Shown here: one piece after another, positions 18,714-26,222 of the stretch
Position numbering within the stretch: the first letter of the stretch is position 1
Layout: each line of letters begins with the position of its first letter
Assembly: GCF_029914245.1 (NCBI RefSeq)
Contig: NZ_JARYZI010000017.1
Coordinates: 1-35,647, forward strand
Length of the DNA stretch: 35,647 nt
Direction: 5' to 3'
Source: Fusibacter bizertensis
GTDB lineage: Bacteria; Bacillota; Clostridia; Peptostreptococcales; Acidaminobacteraceae
Notes under the pieces: model-generated
The model's database searches: none
What the model saw: only the letters and a program-made list of their open reading frames with translations
What the model was told of the DNA's origin: nothing
Program-made: the position numbers and the translations under genes

Positions 18714-19484
18714 ATGCAAACAGTACAATTGAAGATTGTTTATGATGGTAGTAGTTACTGCGGGTGGCAGCGTCAGAGTAAACAACCTAGCATACAGGAA
18801 GAAATTGAAAAAGTATTAACTAAATTGCTAGGTGAGAAGATAACGATTGACGCTTCAGGTCGAACCGATGCTGGTGTACATGCCCTCGAACAAAGTGTGA
18901 CCTTTGCTACAAATCTTAGATTGCCTATAGAACAACTCAAACGTGTAATCAATAGACGTTTACCAAAAGAAATCTACGTATTAGATGCATCCATCGTAAA
19001 TAATGATTTTCATGCAAGATATTCTGCAATTGCTAAAGCATATGAGTATAGGATTTATACTGAAGTTGATCGTAACCCATTTTTAGATAAATACAGTTAT
19101 CATTACCCTAAAAAAATGAATATTGATGCCATTAAACGTGGACTTGAATACTTTTTAGGTAAACATGACTTTAAGACTTATATGGCATCCGGGAGCAATA
19201 AAAAAGATACTGTTCGGACCATTTATGCGCTAAAATTATATGAAGAAGCTAATGCCTTTAGAATTGTCATTGTTGGTGATGGATTTTTATATAATATGGT
19301 CAGAATTATTATTGGAACGCTTTTACAAATTGGTGAAGAGATTATCACACCTGAGATGGTTTCTGAAATAATAAAAAGTGGTGATCGCAGTAGGGCAAGA
19401 CTTACTGCACCAGCTTCAGGTCTCTATTTAAAAAAGGTATTTTATAGTGAGACTGAACGAGAAGAATTTATAGCAAAAATGTAA
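18714..19484 (+). CDS. truA: tRNA pseudouridine(38-40) synthase TruA
   Basis: 256 residues. YDGSSYCGWQRQ near the start and SGRTDAGVHA with the catalytic D52 identify TruA; GDGFLYNMVRIIIGTLLQIG is the C-terminal signature. It converts U38-U40 in the tRNA anticodon arm to pseudouridine. It starts 8 bases after ecfT and is the last gene of this unit; the ecfT-truA-rplM order is standard for Firmicutes. Confidence 0.96.
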   Translation: MQTVQLKIVYDGSSYCGWQRQSKQPSIQEEIEKVLTKLLGEKITIDASGRTDAGVHALEQSVTFATNLRLPIEQLKRVINRRLPKEIYVLDASIVNNDFHARYSAIAKAYEYRIYTEVDRNPFLDKYSYHYPKKMNIDAIKRGLEYFLGKHDFKTYMASGSNKKDTVRTIYALKLYEEANAFRIVIVGDGFLYNMVRIIIGTLLQIGEEIITPEMVSEIIKSGDRSRARLTAPASGLYLKKVFYSETEREEFIAKM

Positions 19485-19504
19485 ATATAAATGTTTAGAT
19501 TCGG

Positions 19505-19533
19505 TTGACATGTCTTTTAAATTACTATAAAAT
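19505..19533 (+). promoter_or_regulatory. Promoter of rplM-rpsI
   Basis: A consensus TTGACA (19505-19510) and TAAAAT (19528-19533) are spaced by 17 bases. Transcription would start near 19540, at the base of the leader hairpin. Confidence 0.75.
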
Positions 19534-19536
19534 AGA

Positions 19537-19620
19537 TTGTGGTCTGCTAAGTAAATCAGACCATAAAAACAACAAATTTGGAAATCTAGAAATCCTGCCC
19601 CGGGTTTTTGAGATAAAAAC
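19537..19620 (+). promoter_or_regulatory. Structured leader of rplM (L13 leader candidate)
   Basis: Hairpin 1 pairs 19537-19546 with 19557-19566 (core TGGTCTG/CAGACCA, one G-U). Hairpin 2 pairs GTTTTT (19604-19609) with AAAAAC (19615-19620). An L13-responsive leader upstream of rplM-rpsI is described in Firmicutes (Rfam L13_leader). Position and a 5' hairpin fit; I did not compare it with the family model. Confidence 0.5.
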
Positions 19621-19648
19621 GGTGAAATAATTTTGAAGGAGGATTCAA

Positions 19649-20083
19649 ATGAAGTCTTACGTTGCAAAACCACTAGAACTTGAAAGAAAGTGGTATGTAG
19701 TTGACGCTGATGGTAAAACATTGGGTCGTTTAGCAGCTGAAGTTGCTAAGATTTTAAGAGGAAAACATAAACCAATATATACACCACATGTAGATTGCGG
19801 TGATTTCGTAATCATAGTAAATGCAGAGAAAATTAGAGTGACTGGTAAAAAAATGGATGCTAAGATGTACAGATGGCATACAGGTTACGTAGGTAACTTA
19901 AAAGAAAGATCATTCAGAGAAATGAATCAAAGAAACCCAGAAAAAATCATTGAACTTGCTGTTAAAGGTATGCTTCCGCATAACTCTTTAGGAAGTCAAA
20001 TGTACACTAAACTAAAAGTTTATGCTGGTCCTGAGCACAAGCACGAAGCTCAAAAACCAGAAGCTTTAGAAATACTAGGTTAA
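19649..20083 (+). CDS. rplM: 50S ribosomal protein L13
   Basis: 144 residues. It begins [20 protein letters not shown] and has [35 protein letters not shown] and the C-terminal [13 protein letters not shown]13 is an early 50S assembly protein. The ATG follows GAAGGAGGA. It has its own promoter and a structured leader, so its control is separate from the S10 run. Confidence 0.98.
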   Translation: MKSYVAKPLELERKWYVVDADGKTLGRLAAEVAKILRGKHKPIYTPHVDCGDFVIIVNAEKIRVTGKKMDAKMYRWHTGYVGNLKERSFREMNQRNPEKIIELAVKGMLPHNSLGSQMYTKLKVYAGPEHKHEAQKPEALEILG

Positions 20084-20097
20084 GGGAGGGGTAACTC

Positions 20098-20493
20098 ATG
20101 GCTAAAACGGTTCAATATCAAGGTACTGGAAGAAGAAAAACATCAATCGCTAGAGTTAGAGTACTTCCTGGAACAGGTAAATTTATCGTAAACGGTAGAT
20201 CTGTTGATGAATACTTCAACTTTGAAACACTTAGAAGAGAAGTTCAAAGACCTCTTGGTATGACTAACACTACAGGCAAATACGATGTAATCGTAAAAGT
20301 TGAGGGTGGCGGTTATACTGGTCAAGCTGGAGCAGTAAGACATGGTCTTTCAAGAGCGCTTTTACAAGTAGACGCTTCTTATAGAGCAGTTTTAAAATCA
20401 GCTGGTTTCTTAACAAGAGACTCAAGAATGAAAGAAAGAAAAAAATACGGCCTCAAAGCAGCAAGAAGAGCGCCTCAATTCTCGAAAAGATAA
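20098..20493 (+). CDS. rpsI: 30S ribosomal protein S9
   Basis: 131 residues. [20 protein letters not shown] lies at the N-terminus, [18 protein letters not shown] in the centre, and the tail ends APQFSKR, whose terminal Arg contacts P-site tRNA. It follows rplM by 14 bases after GGGAGGG. A strong terminator follows. Confidence 0.98.
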   Translation: MAKTVQYQGTGRRKTSIARVRVLPGTGKFIVNGRSVDEYFNFETLRREVQRPLGMTNTTGKYDVIVKVEGGGYTGQAGAVRHGLSRALLQVDASYRAVLKSAGFLTRDSRMKERKKYGLKAARRAPQFSKR

Positions 20494-20509
20494 TTTTGAG
20501 TTTGATAAG

Positions 20510-20540
20510 TCCTCACACATTTATGTGTGGGGATTTTTTA
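20510..20540 (+). terminator. Terminator after rpsI
   Basis: TCCTCACACAT (20510-20520) pairs with ATGTGTGGGGA (20523-20533), with one T-G pair, followed by six T residues (20534-20539). A classical intrinsic terminator. Confidence 0.92.
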
Positions 20541-20548
20541 TTATAGGT

Positions 20549-20558
20549 TTGATATAAT
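20549..20558 (+). promoter_or_regulatory. Extended -10 promoter of the AMMECR1-fusion gene
   Basis: A perfect TATAAT at 20553-20558 is preceded by TG one base upstream (20550-20551). No good -35 is seen because the preceding terminator occupies that region. Confidence 0.5.
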
Positions 20559-20604
20559 AGAATAGAGTGTATATGTATGATACTGTGATTTTAAGGAGGA
20601 AGCT

Positions 20605-22050
20605 ATGTTGATTTCAAAAGGATACTTATTACCACATGCCCCAGTATTTATAGGGTCAGTTGGTGGAGAACAAAGTCTATTAGTTCAAAAGAGTATTGAT
20701 GCTTATCATAAAGTTGCGGATGAAATTGCTGAGTTTAAACCAGACTTAATTGTTGTCATTTCTCCCCATGGTCCTGTATTTACTGATGCAATAGCACTTT
20801 ATGATCTTGATGAATATACTGGAAATTTCAGAGCATTTGGAGATTTTGAATCAGATTACAAGTTTCAAAAAGATGAGTTGATGCTTAATAAACTTTACGA
20901 AGAAAGCCAAATGTCTAGTGGAAGCTTCTATGCGTTAAAACCAAATGAGTTTATTAAATTTCAGTACAAACCCGAACTTGATCATGGTGTTTTAGTACCA
21001 CTTCACTTTATAAATCAAAAGTATCATGACTTTAAAGTCTTAGCGATGAGCTATGGTTCCTTATCCTATTCAGAACTTATGAAAAACGGTAAGATTATGC
21101 ATGATGTTATAACGAAATCTTACCAAAATGTAGTTGTCATTGCCAGTGGAGACATGTCACATGCACTCAAGAGTGATGGTCCATATACTTTTCACGAAGA
21201 TGGTGTGATCTTTGACCATGAAATGTGTGAATATATTGAAAACCAAAGACCATATGAAATATTTAGACTTGAATCCAAGACGATTTCAAACGCTGCTGAA
21301 TGCGGTTTAAGATCGTTATCTATGCTACTAGGATGCATGAATAAGTATGACTTAAAAAGCGAACTCATAAGCTATGAAGCGCCATTTGGTGTAGGCTATC
21401 TATTTGCTAGTTATGAGGTTGTATCTGAGAGTGACAAAGATGAGAGAGAGGATTATATCGCTTTTGAGAAAAGAAGATATGAAGCGCTAAAATTAAAGGA
21501 ACATACAGTAGTAAAACTTGCAAGACAAACAATTGAATATTATATAAATAACAATCGGAAGCCAATTGTTGGGTATAAAGATAAGGCAGTTGAAATCAAT
21601 AATGTGGTTTTTTCCAATGATATAATTGAGAAGCTTCTTGAAGGCAAATATGGTGTTTTTGTTTCAATTAAATTGCATGGTAATTTAAGGGGATGTATTG
21701 GAACCATTTTTCCAACTCAAAAAAATGGAGTAGAAGAAATTGTTAAGAACTCAATTTCTGCATGTGCAAGAGATTATAGATTTGATCCGTTAACATTTGA
21801 AGAGCTCCAAGATATAATCATCAATGTGGATATTCTATCGCCTTTAGCTCTTGTAAGTGATATTACTTTGCTTGATCCACGGATTTATGGCGTAGTTGTT
21901 TCGCATAAAGATCGAATGGGTGTATTACTTCCGGATATAGAAGGCATTACAACTATTGAGGAACAATTGACAATTGCATCTAACAAAGGTGGATTTAATG
22001 TGGATGAAATAGAAAAAATAGAAAGTTTTACTGTGGAAAGATATTTTTAA
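20605..22050 (+). CDS. LigB/MEMO-like and AMMECR1 fusion (AmmeMemoRadiSam type)
   Basis: 481 residues in two parts. Residues 1 to about 270 resemble the LigB/MEMO fold, with histidines in LLPHAPV (H11), ISPHGP (H55), LDHGVLVPLHF and ASGDMSHAL. Residues about 290-481 are an AMMECR1 domain with the hallmark LRGCIGT at 361-367 and ACARDYRFDPLTFEEL. Such fusions occur in Clostridia and are usually paired with a radical SAM protein (AmmeMemoRadiSam system). No radical SAM gene is adjacent here. The biochemical role is unknown. The ATG follows AAGGAGGA. Confidence 0.85.
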   Translation: MLISKGYLLPHAPVFIGSVGGEQSLLVQKSIDAYHKVADEIAEFKPDLIVVISPHGPVFTDAIALYDLDEYTGNFRAFGDFESDYKFQKDELMLNKLYEESQMSSGSFYALKPNEFIKFQYKPELDHGVLVPLHFINQKYHDFKVLAMSYGSLSYSELMKNGKIMHDVITKSYQNVVVIASGDMSHALKSDGPYTFHEDGVIFDHEMCEYIENQRPYEIFRLESKTISNAAECGLRSLSMLLGCMNKYDLKSELISYEAPFGVGYLFASYEVVSESDKDEREDYIAFEKRRYEALKLKEHTVVKLARQTIEYYINNNRKPIVGYKDKAVEINNVVFSNDIIEKLLEGKYGVFVSIKLHGNLRGCIGTIFPTQKNGVEEIVKNSISACARDYRFDPLTFEELQDIIINVDILSPLALVSDITLLDPRIYGVVVSHKDRMGVLLPDIEGITTIEEQLTIASNKGGFNVDEIEKIESFTVERYF

Positions 22051-22053
22051 AGT

Positions 22054-22169
22054 TGTTGATAACATGTTAGTAATGTGGATAACAACTTTGATAAGTTGAT
22101 ATCTGTGGTATAATAATTACAAGTTATCCACAGATGTGTGAAAATAATGTGGAAATTCATTTATCCACA
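22054..22169 (+). promoter_or_regulatory. DnaA-box cluster before the GH18 gene
   Basis: Three perfect DnaA boxes (TTATCCACA): 22124-22132 and 22161-22169 on the plus strand, and 22074-22082 on the minus strand. Near matches are 22054-22062 (8 of 9, minus) and 22148-22156 (7 of 9, minus). The first and second perfect boxes form a 10-base inverted repeat (22074-22083 with 22123-22132) flanking a promoter. No dnaA, dnaN or AT-rich unwinding element is nearby, so it is more likely a regulatory or titration cluster than oriC. Confidence 0.8.
22088..22114 (+). promoter_or_regulatory. Promoter inside the DnaA-box cluster
   Basis: TATAAT at 22109-22114 with an extended TG at 22106-22107; a possible TTGATA at 22088-22093 has a short 15-base spacer. 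The start near 22121 places one DnaA box at the start site, one about 40 bases downstream and one at the -35 region. Confidence 0.55.
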
Positions 22170-22226
22170 GCGAGTAATAAAAGGTCCTTGGATATAGACT
22201 TCTTTGCAAATAGACAGGAGGGTAAA

Positions 22227-24017
22227 ATGAAAAAGACAGTGTTAGCATTTTTTAGCTTGGTAATAGTACTTGTAGTAATTGCAGCAGTATTTTTAGCAAT
22301 AGATGTTGAATCGAACCTGAAGGTGAGAAGAAAAATCAACTCTGTTTTAAATCCTGTTCAAATTGTAAAGGCTGAGCCAAAAGCAGTTTTAGTAAAACCA
22401 TTTGAAGCTAAAATTGATATGAATTCTAAATGGATACTTAATGAAAAGTTTGTAAATCAGATAAGTTATATGCATGTCGAGAATTTATCAACAAGTTGGA
22501 TCACATATTTTTTTGACGAGGCTTTAAATAAATTATCTATAGTTGATGGCAATCATCAACTTGAGATCGACTCAAATGGTAACGTAATGATAGATCAAAG
22601 TATGCTGGATCAAAAAGTAGAGCTCAAAAATGTGGATGATGAATGGTATATAAGTCTCACTGCTTTAAATAAAATTGAAGAAGGAGAGGCGCTAGGTTTC
22701 GTAGAGCAACCTTATGTTGAAGGTAAGAACTTAGTGATCATCAATAAGTTTGAAAATTATAATATAGTTGAAATCGATGACGAGCGTTTAGTATTTTCTG
22801 ACCAAGAAAAATTAGATGTTTATCTTCAAAATAGATTTGATATTAGTTTTCTCTTTAAATTAAAAAACCTATTTAGCAAAACAGAAATTGTTGGTATAGA
22901 AAAAAATACATCTCTTTATGTATTTCCTACCGATTCGAAATCGTTTTTTATCATAAGCGAAGACAATACAGCAGGTTTTATAGAGATAAAAGGCTCAGAA
23001 CAAATTACCACGAAATCCGGTGAGAAGAGAAATCAACTCAAAGTTAGTAAAAATGCGCCAGAAAATATTGTGATGACATGGGAGGCAGTTTACAGTTATA
23101 ATCCGGATACGAGTAAAATTGGACCAATGGGTCCTTTAAATGTTATTTCTCCAACTTGGTATGAATTAAAGGATGCAAGTGGTAAAGTAAGTTCTAAAGC
23201 TTCGAAAGATTATGTAAGTTGGGCTAAATCAAATGGGTATCAGGTGTGGGCGTTAGTAAGTAATGCATTTGACAAGGACCTTACACATTCTTTTTTGTAT
23301 AATTCTGATGCAAGAAAACATTTTATCAATATTATGTTAGAAGAAGCTTTAAATTATGGATATGAAGGTATCAATATAGACTTTGAAAATGTATATTTAG
23401 AGGATAAAGATGCTTTGACACACTTCATCCATGAATTTTCAGTATATGCAAACAGAGCAGGTGTCATACTCTCTATGGATGTTACTGTCATGGGAGGAAG
23501 TGATACTTGGTCTAAATGTTATGATCATGAAAAACTCGGTCAAATTGTAGACTTTTTAATTATAATGTCATATGATGAACATTGGGCATCAAGTCCGATC
23601 AGTGGACCAGTATCGTCATATGATTGGGTCAAACATCATATGGATCAGTTAGCTGAAGTTGTTGATAGTAACAAACTGGTTATGGGAATTCCGCTGTACA
23701 CAAGAGTTTGGAGAGAATATCCTTCAAGTGAAAAAGCGAATCAATATAGAACAAAATCAAGTGCAATCGGAATGGAAGCACAAAATAATTTATTGGAGAA
23801 ATACCAATTGACCCCTATATGGGATGAAGTAGATCAACTCTACTATGCAACATTTTTTGAAGAAGATGCACAGGTTAAAATGTGGATAGAAAACGCGGAA
23901 ACGATCAGTGCAAAACTCAATATTGTTAGTGAGTTAAATTTAAGAGGTGCAGCAATGTGGAGAAGGGGTTTCGAAACAGAAGACATTTGGGATGTATTTA
24001 AAAAAATTAATCCATAA
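22227..24017 (+). CDS. Membrane-anchored GH18-type glycosyl hydrolase
   Basis: 596 residues. A hydrophobic segment at about 4-24 anchors or exports the protein. Residues about 50-270 are a low-similarity region, possibly substrate-binding, then an SH3-like stretch. A GH18 barrel fills about 290-596: GINIDFEN at 381-388 places the catalytic Glu at E387, with the later IIMSYDEHW and MGIPLYTRVW strands typical of spore-cortex and peptidoglycan-type GH18 proteins. An upstream in-frame ATG (22134) lies in the DnaA-box region; ATG 22227 after AGGAGGG is preferred. The target is probably cell-wall glycan (inference). Confidence 0.8.
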   Translation: MKKTVLAFFSLVIVLVVIAAVFLAIDVESNLKVRRKINSVLNPVQIVKAEPKAVLVKPFEAKIDMNSKWILNEKFVNQISYMHVENLSTSWITYFFDEALNKLSIVDGNHQLEIDSNGNVMIDQSMLDQKVELKNVDDEWYISLTALNKIEEGEALGFVEQPYVEGKNLVIINKFENYNIVEIDDERLVFSDQEKLDVYLQNRFDISFLFKLKNLFSKTEIVGIEKNTSLYVFPTDSKSFFIISEDNTAGFIEIKGSEQITTKSGEKRNQLKVSKNAPENIVMTWEAVYSYNPDTSKIGPMGPLNVISPTWYELKDASGKVSSKASKDYVSWAKSNGYQVWALVSNAFDKDLTHSFLYNSDARKHFINIMLEEALNYGYEGINIDFENVYLEDKDALTHFIHEFSVYANRAGVILSMDVTVMGGSDTWSKCYDHEKLGQIVDFLIIMSYDEHWASSPISGPVSSYDWVKHHMDQLAEVVDSNKLVMGIPLYTRVWREYPSSEKANQYRTKSSAIGMEAQNNLLEKYQLTPIWDEVDQLYYATFFEEDAQVKMWIENAETISAKLNIVSELNLRGAAMWRRGFETEDIWDVFKKINP

Positions 24018-24055
24018 TGCTATGGACGCTAGAAGATGGAGGAATCGTAAAAACT

Positions 24056-24292
24056 ATGGGACTCGTTTTCAACATAAAAAAAATGTTCACTTATTTTGTA
24101 TTATTGATAATAGGTTTATCTTTAATGGCATATGGTGTACTATCTTATTTTCAAGATCAACAAATATTTCATTCAATGCTTTCTGATGACGAAATAATCG
24201 AGAGGGCTAAAGGCTTAGGAATGGTAGAACTAAAAGATCAGATCAATAATCAAATACAAGAACAATTAAAGGATGAATCTAAGAATGATTAG
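24056..24292 (+). CDS. Small single-pass membrane protein, unknown
   Basis: 78 residues. One hydrophobic helix (about residues 11-30: YFVLLIIGLSLMAYGVLSYF) is followed by a charged, probably helical tail ending QEQLKDESKND. No family recognised. The start is uncertain: GGAGG at 24038-24042 is 13 bases from ATG 24056, while an in-frame ATG at 24017 overlaps the upstream stop by one base and would add 13 residues. It overlaps the next gene by 8 bases, so it is translated with its neighbours. Confidence 0.6.
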   Translation: MGLVFNIKKMFTYFVLLIIGLSLMAYGVLSYFQDQQIFHSMLSDDEIIERAKGLGMVELKDQINNQIQEQLKDESKND

Positions 24293-25952
24293 AATTAATG
24301 AAGTTAAATTTAATATCGACGAGCAATTTAATGATGAGACAATACGAAAAAAAATAGCAAAAAAGGCAAAAATATCATTAGACCAAATTAAAAAATATAA
24401 AATTATAAGAGAATCAATTGATGCTAGAAAAGATATTACTTTTTCATACGTCATTGATATTGAAGTTAATAAAGAGAAGCTTTTGCTTCAAAATGGATTT
24501 AAAGAAGCGCCTAAGTCATTTGAATCAATTGATTTGAGATATAAAGATCAAATTGAAGCTCAAAAATCCGAAGTAAGCCTTAGACCAATAGTTATTGGTT
24601 TTGGTCCTGCTGGGATTTATGCTGCTTTACAATTGGCACTTGCTGGGCTAAAACCAATTGTTCTTGAAATGGGAGAAGAAGTTGATCAAAGACAAAAAAG
24701 TGTAGAAAAATTTTGGGAAGATGGTACATTAAATGTCAACTCAAATGTGCAGTTCGGCGAAGGTGGGGCGGGCACTTTTTCAGATGGGAAATTAACAACG
24801 CGGATTAAAGATGCTCGAATTGATTTTGTCCTTTCAAAACTTGTAGAAGCAGGTGCTCCTGAAGATATTCTTTATAGAAATAAACCCCATATAGGAACCG
24901 ATATACTTTGTGATGTTGTGAAGTCTTTAAGAGCACAAATTATTGAGCTAGGTGGAGAAGTGAGATTTAATACCAAAGTTACTGATATAGAATCAGAATT
25001 GGATGGTGAATTAATCACGATTGTCACACAACATGGAGATCGTATGGTAACTGATGCTGCTGTATTGGCGATAGGTCATAGTGCAAGATCTCTATTTGAA
25101 GTTTTAGCCGAGAAAAAGGTATCTATAGAAAAAAAACCTTTTGCAATAGGTGTAAGAATAGAACACCCTCAAAAATTAATCAATGTAGCACAATATGGGA
25201 AATATCATTCAAGTGATAAATTAGGTGCTGCAGAGTATAAACTAACCTATAGTACACTTGGCGGTAGAAGTGTATACTCATTTTGTATGTGTCCTGGTGG
25301 GAGAGTTGTCGGTTCATCTTCAGAATCGGGCATGTTAGTCGTAAATGGTATGAGTTATCATAGTCGAAGCTTATCGAATGCTAATAGTGCTTTATTAGTA
25401 AACGTTGTACCTGAAGATTTTGAAGGTGAAGATGTTCTTGCCGGTGTGAGATTCCAACAACGTTTAGAAAAAGAAGCTTATTTGGCAGGCGGTTCAACTT
25501 ATAATGCACCTGTTGAAAAACTTGAGACCTTTATCAAAGATGAAAAAAGAAATATAGAAAAAGCACAGAACTACTATAAGCAATATAATATAGATTACAA
25601 TCAGGAAATGAATGCATTAACACCAACATACACCCCGGAAGTTATATATACATCATTGGATAAAATTCTACCTGGGTTTATATCTGAGGCAATACGTGAG
25701 GCTTTGGTTAATTTTGATAATAAGATACCAGGTTTTGCAGACCCACGAGTTGTTATGACTGCAATTGAGTCTAGAAGTTCATCACCAATTAGAATTATAA
25801 GAGATTTCAATACGTATCAATCGATTAGTCATAAAGCGCTTTATCCATGTGGAGAAGGCGCTGGTTATGCTGGAGGAATTACCTCTTCTGCAGTAGATGG
25901 TATTAAAGTTGCAGAAGCAATTATCATAAAAAAATATGGTTTGAGTATTTAA
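24285..25952 (+). CDS. FAD-dependent dehydrogenase, COG2509-like
   Basis: 555 residues. The Rossmann FAD motif is VIGFGPAGIYAA (103-114), followed by an acid-ended strand PIVLEMGE. The centre has VQFGEGGAGTFSDGKLTTR, and the end has CGEGAGYAGGITSSAVDGIK, which together fit the uncharacterised FAD-dependent dehydrogenases widespread in Clostridia. Residues 1-95 form an N-terminal domain of its own. The substrate is unknown. ATG 24285 is preferred over 24273 because the AAAGGA (24268-24273) overlaps the latter. A terminator lies downstream. Confidence 0.8.
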   Translation: MIRINEVKFNIDEQFNDETIRKKIAKKAKISLDQIKKYKIIRESIDARKDITFSYVIDIEVNKEKLLLQNGFKEAPKSFESIDLRYKDQIEAQKSEVSLRPIVIGFGPAGIYAALQLALAGLKPIVLEMGEEVDQRQKSVEKFWEDGTLNVNSNVQFGEGGAGTFSDGKLTTRIKDARIDFVLSKLVEAGAPEDILYRNKPHIGTDILCDVVKSLRAQIIELGGEVRFNTKVTDIESELDGELITIVTQHGDRMVTDAAVLAIGHSARSLFEVLAEKKVSIEKKPFAIGVRIEHPQKLINVAQYGKYHSSDKLGAAEYKLTYSTLGGRSVYSFCMCPGGRVVGSSSESGMLVVNGMSYHSRSLSNANSALLVNVVPEDFEGEDVLAGVRFQQRLEKEAYLAGGSTYNAPVEKLETFIKDEKRNIEKAQNYYKQYNIDYNQEMNALTPTYTPEVIYTSLDKILPGFISEAIREALVNFDNKIPGFADPRVVMTAIESRSSSPIRIIRDFNTYQSISHKALYPCGEGAGYAGGITSSAVDGIKVAEAIIIKKYGLSI

Positions 25953-26071
25953 AGTTAATTATAATCTATACTTATTTTAATAAATATAGAATATATACAA
26001 AATTATATAAGATGTTGTTTTGTTGAATAATTTAAAAAAATCTTAAAACGATTGGAAATACAAGATAGTTC

Positions 26072-26125
26072 AAAACAGTAGCGTGAAGTTTTTAAAAAAA
26101 ACATATAAAGCTACTGTTTTTTTTT
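26072..26125 (+). terminator. Terminator after the COG2509-like gene
   Basis: AAAACAGTAGC (26072-26082) pairs perfectly with GCTACTGTTTT (26110-26120), with T continuing to 26125. The 27-base loop contains an internal GTTTTT/AAAAAC pairing. The rest of 25953-26222 is AT-rich; a TATAAT at 26185-26190 may serve the next gene, but no clear -35 was found. Confidence 0.85.
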
Positions 26126-26222
26126 GAATTTTTATGATGAAAATCCATATAGTTTATTTTTTACTGTTGCGTTTTTGTAACAATTATAATAATATAAAAT
26201 TACGTTGAAAGGGGGTTTTTTA

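Noticed and set aside
22054-22169. Chromosomal origin oriC
   Set aside because: DnaA boxes are present, but dnaA, dnaN, rpmH, gyrB or an obvious unwinding region are not nearby.
22134-22226. Extended N-terminus of the GH18 protein from ATG 22134
   Set aside because: It would add 31 residues before a clear hydrophobic leader, has no ribosome binding site and lies over DnaA boxes.
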